A stretch of 57,859 bases of DNA. Origin: a virus. The stretch covers positions 1 to 57,859 of IMG/VR virus record IMGVR_UViG_3300030114_000014. One strand, 5' to 3'. Position numbers and translations under genes: made by a program. Numbering within the stretch: position 1 is the first letter of the stretch; the number at the start of each line of letters is the position of its first letter. Below, piece after piece: positions 38,888 through 48,524 of this stretch. The notes beneath the pieces were generated by a model that saw nothing but the letters and a program-made list of their open reading frames with translations, ran no database searches and was not told where the DNA came from.

Positions 38888-39568
38888 ATGAATGAAATAA
38901 ATAATTTAAGTGAAGAAATACTTAAAACTGCTGGATTTGCTCAAGTAGGTAAATTTCTAGGTAGAACAACTGGCGGAGCATTGCTTGGGGCTGGAATCGG
39001 CTCAATGAAGGGTGTATCAGCTAATGAAGCTAATCCTGGTGCTTCTCCGGATGAAAAGGCTGGAAATATAGCTGGTGGAGTTATGGGTGGATTAGCTCTT
39101 GGTGGATTAGCAGCAGGTCCAGGTGTTAGTGCCGCTAAGAAATTAGGTTCTGCTGCTCTTGGGGTATTCAAAAAAGCAGATATGGAAATTCCTCATGACG
39201 AAGATAATAAGATGACTGATGAGGAAAAGGAAGTTCAAGAAAGTCCAAATGAAGATGAGAAAAGAAGAATGGTAAATTCCGTAACAGAAGAAGATGAAAA
39301 AAAAGAATACTATAAAAATAAAATAGAGAAACAAGCACTACTAAAGCTTTCGGGGTATATGGGTGATATTAATTGTGAACAATGTGGCTATGCAGGAAAG
39401 CCTGATAGTGAGGATGGTAGATGCCCTCAATGTGGAGCAATGTGTGGTGTAATGCCTAAAGAAGCGCCACAAGAGAGAAGAGATGATCTTCATGATGTTG
39501 ATCATGACAGAAGTAGATTATATGATGATATTGAAAGAGGAAAAAATGAAATAAATAGTTTCTATTAA
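38888..39568 (+). CDS. Virion-type protein with Gly-rich segment and zinc ribbon, 226 aa
   Basis: MNEINNLSEEILKTAGFAQV is a KTAG variant of the tag; residues about 25-80 are Gly/Ala-rich and hydrophobic; an acidic linker leads to KIEKQALLKLSGYM and a zinc ribbon (CEQCGYAG...CPQCGAMCG). The internal EKQA copy splits the protein into two parts, as if cut there. AAAGGAGG precedes the ATG. Confidence 0.82.
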   Translation: MNEINNLSEEILKTAGFAQVGKFLGRTTGGALLGAGIGSMKGVSANEANPGASPDEKAGNIAGGVMGGLALGGLAAGPGVSAAKKLGSAALGVFKKADMEIPHDEDNKMTDEEKEVQESPNEDEKRRMVNSVTEEDEKKEYYKNKIEKQALLKLSGYMGDINCEQCGYAGKPDSEDGRCPQCGAMCGVMPKEAPQERRDDLHDVDHDRSRLYDDIERGKNEINSFY

Positions 39569-39569
39569 A

Positions 39570-39604
39570 TAATAGCTGGGGCAGAACCCCAGCTATTATT
39601 TATT
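39570..39604. terminator. Bidirectional terminator
   Basis: AATAATAGCTGGGG-CAGAA-CCCCAGCTATTATT between 38888 and 39600. Confidence 0.75.
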
Positions 39605-40046
39605 TTTCTTCCCAATATTTTTGTTTATTTTTTTCAAAGTGTTCATTTGTTTCAGCGAAAATTCGATTTCCTTCTTGCTGTATTTTAATGATAGAATCAT
39701 TAGTTATTTTCTTTAATTCATTGGATATATTTTCTGTAGCTTTATTTTCAGCTTCTGCTACTTTTGTTATTGTATCTTTCGCTCTAGTGATAGATTCTTC
39801 TATTACATCATTTGACTTAGCTAGTATTTCAATACTGCTCTCGAAGTCAGCACTATATTTATTTAATGATTCATAGATCTCATTCTTAAATATTTCATTC
39901 TTATTTTCATTTACTGCTATAGCCTTTTTATTTGCTCTATTGCTTTTTGTCATTATAACAGCAGTTAATGCTCCACCTATTGTTCCTGATATAATTGTTA
40001 ATCCTCCTAGTATACCATACACTGTTAATTTTTCTTTATTGATCAT
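39600..40046 (-). CDS. Single-TM coiled-coil protein, 148 aa
   Basis: MINKEKLTVYGILGGLTIIS and further hydrophobic residues, then an extended coiled coil that looks like a methyl-accepting or spectrin-like helix. AAGGATGATATCG precedes the ATG. No copy of the box directly upstream; likely read from 40368. Confidence 0.8.
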   Translation of the reverse strand: MINKEKLTVYGILGGLTIISGTIGGALTAVIMTKSNRANKKAIAVNENKNEIFKNEIYESLNKYSADFESSIEILAKSNDVIEESITRAKDTITKVAEAENKATENISNELKKITNDSIIKIQQEGNRIFAETNEHFEKNKQKYWEEK

Positions 40047-40128
40047 CGATATCATCCTTTCTTTTTTGAGAACAAAAAGAATAAAGATTTTCATCTTTAT
40101 TCTTAATATATTTCTTCCAAATTATTCT

Positions 40129-40329
40129 TTATTTAGTTTCTGATTGATCTTCTTCATTTTCAACTTTCTCTTCAACTTTTTCATTGTTTTCTTTAATTTT
40201 GTTTATTATATCCTTTTTGTCTTTTCTTGCCATAAATGTTATTGCTCCTGTTGCTATTCCTGCTACTACTATTGCTGCTCCTCCAATTAATCCTGCTTTC
40301 CCTACTTTTTCCTTAATTTTGTTTATCAT
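40129..40329 (-). CDS. Small single-TM protein, 66 aa
   Basis: MINKIKEKVGKAGLIGGAAI then hydrophobic residues to about 35 and an acidic tail. AAGGATGATTTAC precedes the ATG at 40329. First gene of the pair with 39600-40046. Confidence 0.78.
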   Translation of the reverse strand: MINKIKEKVGKAGLIGGAAIVVAGIATGAITFMARKDKKDIINKIKENNEKVEEKVENEEDQSETK

Positions 40330-40367
40330 GTAAATCATCCTTCCTTCTTTTATTATTTGTTCTATTT

Positions 40368-40382
40368 ACAAATATCTTATAC
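40368..40382 (-). promoter_or_regulatory. Box variant GTATAAGATATTTGT
   Basis: Keeps GTATAAGATATT but lacks the final AAA; 39 bases before 40129-40329. Confidence 0.55.
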
Positions 40383-40459
40383 CATTTATTATTATTTTTA
40401 AAAAATAATAAATTAAGTTATAATGAACCTATGATAATTATATGATAGGAGGAAAATTA

Positions 40460-40930
<471 letters not shown>

Positions 40931-40950
40931 TAAATGAAAGGAGAAACGCA

Positions 40951-42534
40951 ATGAAATTAGAGAAGATAGATAGGGCATTTCTGAAAGGTTCCATTGATAG
41001 AGAAGTAGCTTATATGATTGCTACTTCCCATGAATACAAGACACCTAATGAAGATGGTGCAATAAAACTTGTAAAGAATTATAAATGGCAAAAGAAAATG
41101 ATGAAGATAGATAAACTACAAGGTATCGATAAACCTGTAAATAAAGAAAAGGTGTTTAATATTGCAGAAACTATAAAGCCTGGAAATATTAATCCTTTCA
41201 TGGTGGTAGATAAATTCCAAGGAATTACCCCTCAAACAAAAGGTCATTCTATTTTGCTTGATGGACATCATAGAAAGGAAGCTTGCGAATTTAAAGGAAT
41301 CAAAGAAGTTCCTGTATATTATGGTAAATACACAGGTGGAGCAGAAAAAAGCATAGAAGAACTTATTGAACAAAAAGCAAATGAGATACTTAGTGGATTT
41401 GATAAAGTAGCCGAGAAAAGATACAAAATGAAAGATCTTAAAAAATATCAAATACCTTTAACTTCTGATGAAAAGAAAATAGTAAGAGAGGGTAAGGCGG
41501 TTTGGTATAATAATGGAGAATTAGGTATATCGAAAGCATTTATGCCTAGTGGAGAAACTATATACTTCTGCTACACTCATAGAGCATGTGCTACTGCACC
41601 AACATTAAAAGGTGCTATAGGAAAGTTTTCTTTCATCAAAAGCACAGCTAGCGAGGATAATGATAATAGTATTGAAAAAGAAGCTGGAGAAAATGTTTAT
41701 TATCATGCTTCACCAGTTCAAGGAATAAAGAAATTTAGATTATCAGAAGATACATCAGGAAACAACAAAGGAGATGTTTTATTCGCGTCTAAATATCCTT
41801 CTTTCTCTGCTGCTTTTGGATTAAAGTGGAATGATGGTACTGCTAGATTCAATGTACTGACTAAGGATAGTAAAGTTCCTACGGAAAGCAACTACACAGG
41901 CACAGTATTAAAATATACTAGTGATGTAGATATAAACAAACCTTGTTCGATGTACAAAATAAAAGGTGATTTTAAGCCTCTAAGATATAAGAATGATATT
42001 GAGAGCATAACTACAAATAAAGATATACACATAGTCTTTGAAGAACAATTTAATAGTTTTAAGGATATGGCAAAGGAATATGGATTAAAACTATTTAAAG
42101 TATCAGAAAGCCATATTATGAATCAGCTTAAAGGAAAAAAATCTTCTAACTTTGAGAAGAAATCTAAGGAATACTATATAGAGGAAATAGAAAAACAAGC
42201 AATATTTGCTGGAGGAAAAATGTATGGAAAAAAATTAAGAGAATCTCCAGTTGTTCAAAAAGTAACTAAAATAGTTAAGGACAATGCTTTCGATACTCTT
42301 TTTGATGCACCCTTTCCACTTTTAGCGATGTCACAAAGAGATTTGGATATTGCTAAAGAAGGAATAAGAAACGGACTACAGGTTGCAAAGCCAAGGGCAT
42401 CAATGATAGCAAGTGATACCAAGAATAAGATTAGGGCAATTTCAAATAAGTTACAGCCTGCAAGAGATAAGTTTAATGACTTAAGTTCAAAAATTTTTAA
42501 AACGAATATGGGCGAAGAGGAAGGTGTATTGTAA
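40951..42534 (+). CDS. Multidomain virion-type protein with ParB-like and ART-like regions, 527 aa
   Basis: Residues about 65-135 match the ParB/sulfiredoxin nuclease-like fold (VFNIAETIKPGNINPFMVVD, ILLDGHHRKEACEFKGIKEV). Residues about 250-330 (YYHASPVQGIKKFRLSEDTS, GDVLFASKYPSFSAAFGLKW) resemble ART-like domains with an H-x-S and FAS core. Between and after lie EKxA copies (FDKVAEK, IEKEAGEN, IEKQAIFA). Strongly suggests several units separated by motif copies, as if processed. AAAGGAGAAACGCA precedes the ATG. Confidence 0.82.
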   Translation: MKLEKIDRAFLKGSIDREVAYMIATSHEYKTPNEDGAIKLVKNYKWQKKMMKIDKLQGIDKPVNKEKVFNIAETIKPGNINPFMVVDKFQGITPQTKGHSILLDGHHRKEACEFKGIKEVPVYYGKYTGGAEKSIEELIEQKANEILSGFDKVAEKRYKMKDLKKYQIPLTSDEKKIVREGKAVWYNNGELGISKAFMPSGETIYFCYTHRACATAPTLKGAIGKFSFIKSTASEDNDNSIEKEAGENVYYHASPVQGIKKFRLSEDTSGNNKGDVLFASKYPSFSAAFGLKWNDGTARFNVLTKDSKVPTESNYTGTVLKYTSDVDINKPCSMYKIKGDFKPLRYKNDIESITTNKDIHIVFEEQFNSFKDMAKEYGLKLFKVSESHIMNQLKGKKSSNFEKKSKEYYIEEIEKQAIFAGGKMYGKKLRESPVVQKVTKIVKDNAFDTLFDAPFPLLAMSQRDLDIAKEGIRNGLQVAKPRASMIASDTKNKIRAISNKLQPARDKFNDLSSKIFKTNMGEEEGVL

Positions 42535-42535
42535 T

Positions 42536-43318
42536 ATGAATTACAAAGAACAAATTGAAAAAGAGGCAGTAACTGGCGAATACAGAAGCGGAGATTTTGG
42601 AGGTAATTCCAATCAATCAGCAGATAGTGGATTTAGAAGTGGTCAGTTCAAAAAGACTAAAGAACAATATAAGAACGATATTAATCAACATACAAGGAGT
42701 GCGACGAGATATGCGACGAGCACTCCGACGAGAAGCAACGAAGCAAAACACCAAAAGACTAATAATGAAGCCTTATCTATACGCGAAAAGACCGATAAAC
42801 ATTTGAGTGATGTAACTAATTCTATTTGGTATAGGAGACTACCAAATTCTCTTCAAGATGATCTGAAACCTCATATCAGAAATGATATACAATCAGCTTT
42901 AGTTAATGGTATGAATGAAGATATTATGAAAGTATTAGTTGCTCATAAGACTAATAAAAGGGTTAGTGAAGATACTTTAAATAAATATAAAGAGTTAGAT
43001 TCATCAATAAGTAATGTCTACAGCTCTAAAGAATATCAAAATAAATATGATAGTTTAACTGCAAAAAAGACAGGTCTTAAGATTGGAACTGGAGTTGGAG
43101 CATTAGCAGGATTAGGATTAGGATTGGCAGGAGGAACAACTAATAGACTAGGGAAAGTTGTTCTTTCTGGAGGATTAGGTGCAGGACTTGGAGCAGGTTT
43201 CGGAAGATTAACTGGAGTAGCGATGGATCAAAATGGTGCCTTTAATCACGCACAAAATAAGGTATCTCCAAACTTAGATAGAATAAGAAATGAGGCAAGA
43301 TATTCATTAAACTATTAA
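42536..43318 (+). CDS. EKEA-tagged protein with Gly-zipper segment, 260 aa
   Basis: MNYKEQIEKEAVTGEYRSGD tag; a duplicated SGDFGGNSN / SGFRSGQFKK stretch; a charged helical middle; and a Gly-rich hydrophobic segment near residues 180-230. Start at ATG 42536, overlapping the end of 40951-42534 frame context. Function unknown. Confidence 0.8.
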   Translation: MNYKEQIEKEAVTGEYRSGDFGGNSNQSADSGFRSGQFKKTKEQYKNDINQHTRSATRYATSTPTRSNEAKHQKTNNEALSIREKTDKHLSDVTNSIWYRRLPNSLQDDLKPHIRNDIQSALVNGMNEDIMKVLVAHKTNKRVSEDTLNKYKELDSSISNVYSSKEYQNKYDSLTAKKTGLKIGTGVGALAGLGLGLAGGTTNRLGKVVLSGGLGAGLGAGFGRLTGVAMDQNGAFNHAQNKVSPNLDRIRNEARYSLNY

Positions 43319-43348
43319 GAAAATAAAGTGGCTTTCGCCACTTTATTT
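43319..43348. terminator. Bidirectional terminator
   Basis: AATAAAGTGGC-TTTC-GCCACTTTATT between 42536 and 43349. Confidence 0.75.
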
Positions 43349-43882
43349 TTATTGTTTTAATTTGTTATTATCAATTATTTTGTTTATATTTTTTATTTCT
43401 TCTGCTGCTTGATCTAAACTATCTTTGCTTTTATTATCAACTCCATCAATAAATCTAATACTAAATCTATCTATATATTTACTTATATCCTTTATATCTG
43501 AATATATTTGTATATTATCTAAATCTGTTGGTACTTTCAAATTACTGCTTTCTTTTGTTATGTTTCCTAATTTAACTAATGCATTTGCCATTCTTTGTTT
43601 CGAATCCTTGTCAAAATTAAATCCTGTTTTGTCCTTAGTTTCTTTATATAATTCTCCTGTTGATTCTACGAATCCATTTTTTATTTTATTAAACTCTATA
43701 TCAAAATATTCTTTCTCTTTCATTTGTTTTTGTATATTCACATTAATTACATCTGCTGCTCTTTGAGTATTAATTGTTTGTTCATATCTTATTCCTATGT
43801 TCATCCCCATTACACTACCTACTATAAAAATTGCCACTATTATTGCTATTACGTTACTTTTATTTTTTAATATTTTTTCCAT
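43349..43882 (-). CDS. Single-TM coiled-coil protein, 177 aa
   Basis: MEKILKNKSNVIAIIVAIFI then GSVMGMN, followed by an extended helical domain. Largest of the single-TM group. Own box 29 bases upstream; AGGAGAGATAAAT precedes the ATG. Function unknown. Confidence 0.82.
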   Translation of the reverse strand: MEKILKNKSNVIAIIVAIFIVGSVMGMNIGIRYEQTINTQRAADVINVNIQKQMKEKEYFDIEFNKIKNGFVESTGELYKETKDKTGFNFDKDSKQRMANALVKLGNITKESSNLKVPTDLDNIQIYSDIKDISKYIDRFSIRFIDGVDNKSKDSLDQAAEEIKNINKIIDNNKLKQ

Positions 43883-43910
43883 ATTTATCTCTCCTTTTCT
43901 ATTTTATTCC

Positions 43911-43925
43911 TTTAATATCTTATAC
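43911..43925 (-). promoter_or_regulatory. Box GTATAAGAYATTAAA
   Basis: Exact copy 29 bases before 43349-43882. Confidence 0.75.
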
Positions 43926-43997
43926 CAATATATCATTTATTTAATTTAAAAAATATGTGTGATAGAATTAGTGTTAGATAGAGAGGAGTGAGTTGAA

Positions 43998-44837
43998 TTG
44001 AATCGATATAAAGAGCAAATAGAAAAGCAAGCTGCAACAAAATGGAAAGAGAAATATCATGAGTTATCAAATAAAAATCGAAATAAATTAATTAAAACTG
44101 TAGGAAAGAGTAATTCCGAAATTGCAAAGGGTGTGGAACTAGGGAATAAAAATTTAATAGAAAAATGGGATATGAATGATATTGTGGATGATAAAGAATT
44201 TCAGCAAATAAATTCTAAGGGTGGTAAGACAAATATAGTATCACCAAAATCACTTGCTGATTTTGATATCAAGAACTCAAACATGAGTAAATCCGAGAAA
44301 GCAATGTTAAATGTATTTGATAAGTTTTCAGGAGTAAAAAAATTAAGCAAGGGAGATAAAGAACTCTATAATGCTGTTTCGAAGAGAAATGCTATAGTAA
44401 AGGGAACTCATGGTTTTGATGCTCAAATGATGAATGAGGGAGCATTCTCTCCATATTACGAGAATAAATCTTTCCCTAAAAAATTGAAATTATCAAGAAG
44501 CCTATTAGATCCTAAAAATGATGGTTTGAAAAATTATGGCAAAAAAATATCTGTCAATAAGGATATGAGTAATCAATTTAAAAAGGACTTAGAAATATCA
44601 AGAATGGATTATGTTCAGAAAAAACCGTTTCAAGCTTATCTAGCTAGAGATAATGACAAAATAATAATTGATCATTGCTATAAAAACAAAGAGAAATATA
44701 AAGATAAAATAAGAAATATACCTAAATCAAGAATAAATAAAAAGCTTGCACTTGGAATTGGAATCGGGACAGCTGGTATTGGACTTGGAGCTTATGGATT
44801 AAGTAAGTTTAGGAGGCATAGTGATGAAAAGAGATAA
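43998..44837 (+). CDS. EKQA-tagged protein with C-terminal TM, 279 aa
   Basis: TTG start giving MNRYKEQIEKQAATKWKEKY, after GAGAGGAGTGAG. Highly charged lysine-rich body without recognised domains; the C-terminus has LALGIGIGTAGIGLGAYGLS, a single Gly-rich helix, and a basic tail. Overlaps the helicase gene by 14 bases, suggesting coupled expression. Confidence 0.8.
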   Translation: MNRYKEQIEKQAATKWKEKYHELSNKNRNKLIKTVGKSNSEIAKGVELGNKNLIEKWDMNDIVDDKEFQQINSKGGKTNIVSPKSLADFDIKNSNMSKSEKAMLNVFDKFSGVKKLSKGDKELYNAVSKRNAIVKGTHGFDAQMMNEGAFSPYYENKSFPKKLKLSRSLLDPKNDGLKNYGKKISVNKDMSNQFKKDLEISRMDYVQKKPFQAYLARDNDKIIIDHCYKNKEKYKDKIRNIPKSRINKKLALGIGIGTAGIGLGAYGLSKFRRHSDEKR

Positions 44838-46437
44838 ATATAAAGAGCAAATAGAGAAACAAGCAAAACTTCATGATGATATAGAATTTAATCCGTTTCA
44901 AAAACGTGTAGTTGATAATCCATCAAACAGTATGATTGTTGCGCACGATGTTGGAAGTGGTAAAACATTATCATCGATAGCTAAGTTCGAAAAGATGAAA
45001 GAAAAAGGCTTAGCGAACAAAGCACTCGTAGTTACTCCAGCAAGTTTAAGACATAATTTTGGAAATGATGGTGTAAAAAAATTTACGGACAGTAAATATA
45101 ATATTGTGGGTAATATGGGTGAGATATCAAAAGGAACAGGTCATGCACCCAATAAAGATTCTGACTATAATATAATTTCATATGAAATGTTCAGGAAAAA
45201 TCCTGAAGCTATCTTAAGGGATACTGGTGCTGACACAGTCATAGCTGATGAAATGCATAAGCTTAGAAATAATGATACTGCGACATTAGATAGTTTCAAA
45301 AGCACTAGAGATAAATACAAGAATTTTATAGGATTAACAGGCTCTATAGTAAATAATCATATTCCTGATATGTACAATTTAGTTGATTTAGCTTCACAAG
45401 GCGAACATCATCTAGGTGCTACTTCGAAAGATTTTGATAAGAATTATCTAAAGAGAAGTACTTCACCTAAATATAAAGGACTTAAGGAGAATAGAGTTCC
45501 TGTTACTGGTTTTAACAATAAGAAAAGATTGCAAGGTGACTTAGCTAAATATGTTGACTATGCTAGCGTTGATGATGTTAGACCTATGGCCAAGATTCCA
45601 CTTAAAGAAACTCATACCGAAAAAGTTCCATTATCTAAAGAGCAAGCTAAATATTATAAGCAATTAATTAAGAATGACCCTAAACTAAGAGAAATAATAA
45701 AACAAAAAAGATTAGAAACCCTAAAAGATGATGAAATATCAAAAGCATTTAATCGTATGATAGAAGCAAGAAAATTAGTTAATAGTGTTGGTTCAGTAGT
45801 TCCTGGAATATCACTAAAAGAAAGTTCAAGGCTATCACCAAAAACAGATAAGATGCTTAGTGATATGCAAGAACATTTAAAGACAACTCCTGATGGTCAA
45901 GCAATACTACTAACTAATATGATTAATGGTGGAGCTGATGTATTAGAAGCAGGACTTAAGGATAGAGGAATAAGTTATGGAAAGTTTATAGGTAAGGGTA
46001 ATAAAGGAGTTACAGAAGAAACTAGACAGAATGATGTTAATGATTATAATGCTAGAAAGAAAAGAGTAATGCTTATAAGTGGGGCAGGAGCAGAAGGATT
46101 ATCTCTTGGAGATACTACATGGGAAGGTGCCTTAGATGGTCACTATAATCCAGAAAGAATGAAGCAAATGGAAGCCAGAGGAATAAGAGCGTTCGGTCAA
46201 TCGAAACGGGCGGAGGGCGAACGAAAGGTCGAAGTAAATAGGTATCTATCTACTATGCCAAAAACGTTAGGTTTATTTAAATCTCCATATAGGACTCCTG
46301 ATGAAGTTATTTATGAAATAGCTGATAATAAGGCTAAACAAAATCAACTACTATATAATTTACTTGATGAAAATAACCGTAAAATGAGACCAAAAGAAAG
46401 TTTAATTCAAAAGATAAAAAATAAGTTTAGTAGTTAG
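44824..46437 (+). CDS. EKQA-tagged SNF2/SF2-type helicase, 537 aa
   Basis: MKRDKYKEQIEKQAKLHDDI tag followed directly by an SF2 helicase core: Walker A GSGKT (44-48), Walker B DEMH (142-145), motif III TGS, and a C-terminal half with an AILLTNM strand, GAGAEGLSL (motif V-like) and NPERMKQMEARGIRAFGQSK (motif VI-like). The tag on a helicase suggests it is packaged in the capsid and acts early, as P1 DarB-like ejected helicase-type proteins do. AGGAGGCATAGTG precedes the ATG; TAG stop. Confidence 0.9.
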   Translation: MKRDKYKEQIEKQAKLHDDIEFNPFQKRVVDNPSNSMIVAHDVGSGKTLSSIAKFEKMKEKGLANKALVVTPASLRHNFGNDGVKKFTDSKYNIVGNMGEISKGTGHAPNKDSDYNIISYEMFRKNPEAILRDTGADTVIADEMHKLRNNDTATLDSFKSTRDKYKNFIGLTGSIVNNHIPDMYNLVDLASQGEHHLGATSKDFDKNYLKRSTSPKYKGLKENRVPVTGFNNKKRLQGDLAKYVDYASVDDVRPMAKIPLKETHTEKVPLSKEQAKYYKQLIKNDPKLREIIKQKRLETLKDDEISKAFNRMIEARKLVNSVGSVVPGISLKESSRLSPKTDKMLSDMQEHLKTTPDGQAILLTNMINGGADVLEAGLKDRGISYGKFIGKGNKGVTEETRQNDVNDYNARKKRVMLISGAGAEGLSLGDTTWEGALDGHYNPERMKQMEARGIRAFGQSKRAEGERKVEVNRYLSTMPKTLGLFKSPYRTPDEVIYEIADNKAKQNQLLYNLLDENNRKMRPKESLIQKIKNKFSS

Positions 46438-46445
46438 AGCCTTGT

Positions 46446-46474
46446 TTTACAAAAATTATCTTTGCATTTATAAT
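46446..46474 (+). promoter_or_regulatory. SigA-type promoter, TTTACA-17-TATAAT
   Basis: TTTACA at 46446-46451, 17-base spacer, TATAAT at 46469-46474, just before 46498-47754. Confidence 0.65.
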
Positions 46475-46497
46475 GAAATAGAAACGGAGGGAATAAC

Positions 46498-47754
46498 GTG
46501 GGTATAAAAATAGATTTTGAAAAACTAGATCCTAAATATAGGCAAACCATTGAAGGAATAGAGAAGAAGCCTCACATTAAGTACATCAGATATCTTTTAA
46601 GTAAAAGGTATTCTCCAATAGTTATAAAGAAAGAATTACAAAAATTGGGACTATCAGCACCTCACGAAAAACCATTGACACTATATTATTTAGCTGTTAT
46701 GGATCCATTGATAAAACATTTCGGACTTGCGAATATTTATGCAGATTATAAAAATAAACTTCTTAGAGCAAAATCAAAGAGAGGTGCATATACTAAAGAA
46801 CTCCTGAATTATAGACTGGATTTAGGAGATGATTTAGATGGTCAAGTTAAATTTTGTAAATTAATAAAATCACTAGATATAGATGAGATGTGGTGCCAAG
46901 AAATATACAGATTCCATGGCAGTGCAGTTAATTTACCTGTTGATGAAAAAGGAAATAGATTACTTACATCATCAACATCGACTAGAGGAAAAGGTGCTGT
47001 TGAAAAAATATTGTTATTTGAGAAAAGATACCTAATAGATAAATTCTTATTGGAAAATGTTCCTACAGATAGAATAACTAGATATTGTAGAGAACAATTA
47101 AAATTTAGTGTTTATGATCAGGATATCCAATTATATAAATCAATGTTTTTTAATATACAGACTCAAACAATCGAGGATAAAATAAACTCTCTTGTTACTG
47201 AAAAAAATTCCTTGAACACATTACTTAAAGATGTGGAAGATGGCATTGGTGATTACGAAGAATTAAGTATGGGAGACAGGGTTAGTCTTATCGATCAAAC
47301 CGAAAAAAGAGTATCTGAATTATCAGACAACATAAAAGGTTTGAATATGATGTATACAAATGCTGCAGTTAATATAGCAGAAATGAATGAGGCAAGCTTC
47401 GAAGATATGTTTGCTGATGTTGTAGGTAAAGCATACAAGCGATTCGTTTCATTGGATGCTGATAAGGATAGAGATGTAGTTGACCCATTATTTAAAACCG
47501 CTAAAATGATGTCTTTCGCTCATGATAAGGTGGAAGAAATCAGAGCTATGTCGGGAAGAAGTGGAAATAATGATAAACACTCTCAAGAAGTGGTTCTTCA
47601 ATTATATGGAAAAAGAGAAGAAGAGCTTATTGAAGAAAATAAGAGAAGAGTTGCTGAACAAACTGGTGATGAAAATTACGGCAATGTAAAGTTAGATGAA
47701 ATTGAAGGTTTAGATGAAATAGCATTAAACTTCAATGAAGACGAGGAAAGATAA
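46498..47754 (+). CDS. Unknown protein upstream of terminase, 418 aa, GTG start
   Basis: Soluble, helical, without the EKxA motif, unlike its neighbours. N-terminal KYIRYLLSKRYSPIVIKKEL looks helix-turn-helix-like. Near residues 225-275 there is a coiled coil. By position it could be a terminase small subunit or a related packaging protein, but no signature was recognised. CGGAGGGAATAAC precedes the GTG at 46498. Confidence 0.8.
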   Translation: MGIKIDFEKLDPKYRQTIEGIEKKPHIKYIRYLLSKRYSPIVIKKELQKLGLSAPHEKPLTLYYLAVMDPLIKHFGLANIYADYKNKLLRAKSKRGAYTKELLNYRLDLGDDLDGQVKFCKLIKSLDIDEMWCQEIYRFHGSAVNLPVDEKGNRLLTSSTSTRGKGAVEKILLFEKRYLIDKFLLENVPTDRITRYCREQLKFSVYDQDIQLYKSMFFNIQTQTIEDKINSLVTEKNSLNTLLKDVEDGIGDYEELSMGDRVSLIDQTEKRVSELSDNIKGLNMMYTNAAVNIAEMNEASFEDMFADVVGKAYKRFVSLDADKDRDVVDPLFKTAKMMSFAHDKVEEIRAMSGRSGNNDKHSQEVVLQLYGKREEELIEENKRRVAEQTGDENYGNVKLDEIEGLDEIALNFNEDEER

Positions 47755-47756
47755 AA

Positions 47757-47787
47757 TAAAAGTGTGGCTCTTGGAGCCACACTTTTA
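47757..47787. terminator. Bidirectional terminator
   Basis: AAAAGTGTGGCTC-TTG-GAGCCACACTTTT between 46498 and 47785. Confidence 0.75.
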
Positions 47788-48420
47788 TTTTATTGGTATT
47801 AAGATTAAATCCACATAATCATCATAATTAATAGTTGTTATTCCGAAAGATAATCCATTAATATTTCCCCATGTAAGAGTTGTTAACATTGCTATTCCGA
47901 AAGAACTATATGAATTACTTAAATTTTTTAAGCCCTCATCTTCAACATCATCTAATAATATCAGTCTTATATCATCATACATATAATCATTAATTATACC
48001 AATCTTGGGAGCTATATTCTTAATTCTTCCTTGATATCCCTCTAGTTTGTCAGAATACTTAGTTCTCTCCTCTTGAGTTGTATCAATAGAAGTTGGGATA
48101 TTATGAGCAAATTCTTCAAACTCCTTTAAGAGTTCTTTATCCTTTTCTGAAAACTCCTTATACTCCTGTCCAATCCATTTACATTTATCTTTTTTAAAGA
48201 AACGCTCCAATAAAACTATACCTTTCTCATACGCATATAATGAGTCAGCGAATGTAGAAAAATAATCACCACTAATTCTCCTATTTGTTATTAGTAAGTC
48301 TTGTCCTTTAAGACTATCAAAACATTGTTTAATTAATTCTGATATTTTGTCTATTGGATTTTCGTTATCCTCAAACTTTACGATATTTAATTCATTTTCT
48401 TTGTTATTATTTTTATCCAT
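47785..48420 (-). CDS. Hypothetical protein, 211 aa
   Basis: Not recognised. Helical N-terminal two-thirds and a beta-like end (GLSFGITTINYDDYVDLILI). No TM. A SigA-like TTGATG-17-TATGAT lies upstream on the minus strand instead of the usual box. GAGGTGATAAT precedes the ATG. Confidence 0.78.
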   Translation of the reverse strand: MDKNNNKENELNIVKFEDNENPIDKISELIKQCFDSLKGQDLLITNRRISGDYFSTFADSLYAYEKGIVLLERFFKKDKCKWIGQEYKEFSEKDKELLKEFEEFAHNIPTSIDTTQEERTKYSDKLEGYQGRIKNIAPKIGIINDYMYDDIRLILLDDVEDEGLKNLSNSYSSFGIAMLTTLTWGNINGLSFGITTINYDDYVDLILIPIK

Positions 48421-48470
48421 ATTATCACCTCAAATTAATCATACACAATTATTAGCCTTTCATCAATAAG

Positions 48471-48499
48471 TTGTTACAATCTATTGATTGATATATAAT
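48471..48499 (+). promoter_or_regulatory. SigA-type promoter, TTGTTA-17-TATAAT
   Basis: TTGTTA at 48471-48476, 17-base spacer, TATAAT at 48494-48499, ahead of 48525 and the terminase. Confidence 0.65.
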
Positions 48500-48524
48500 A
48501 AATTTGATGGAGGTGATAATTGTT

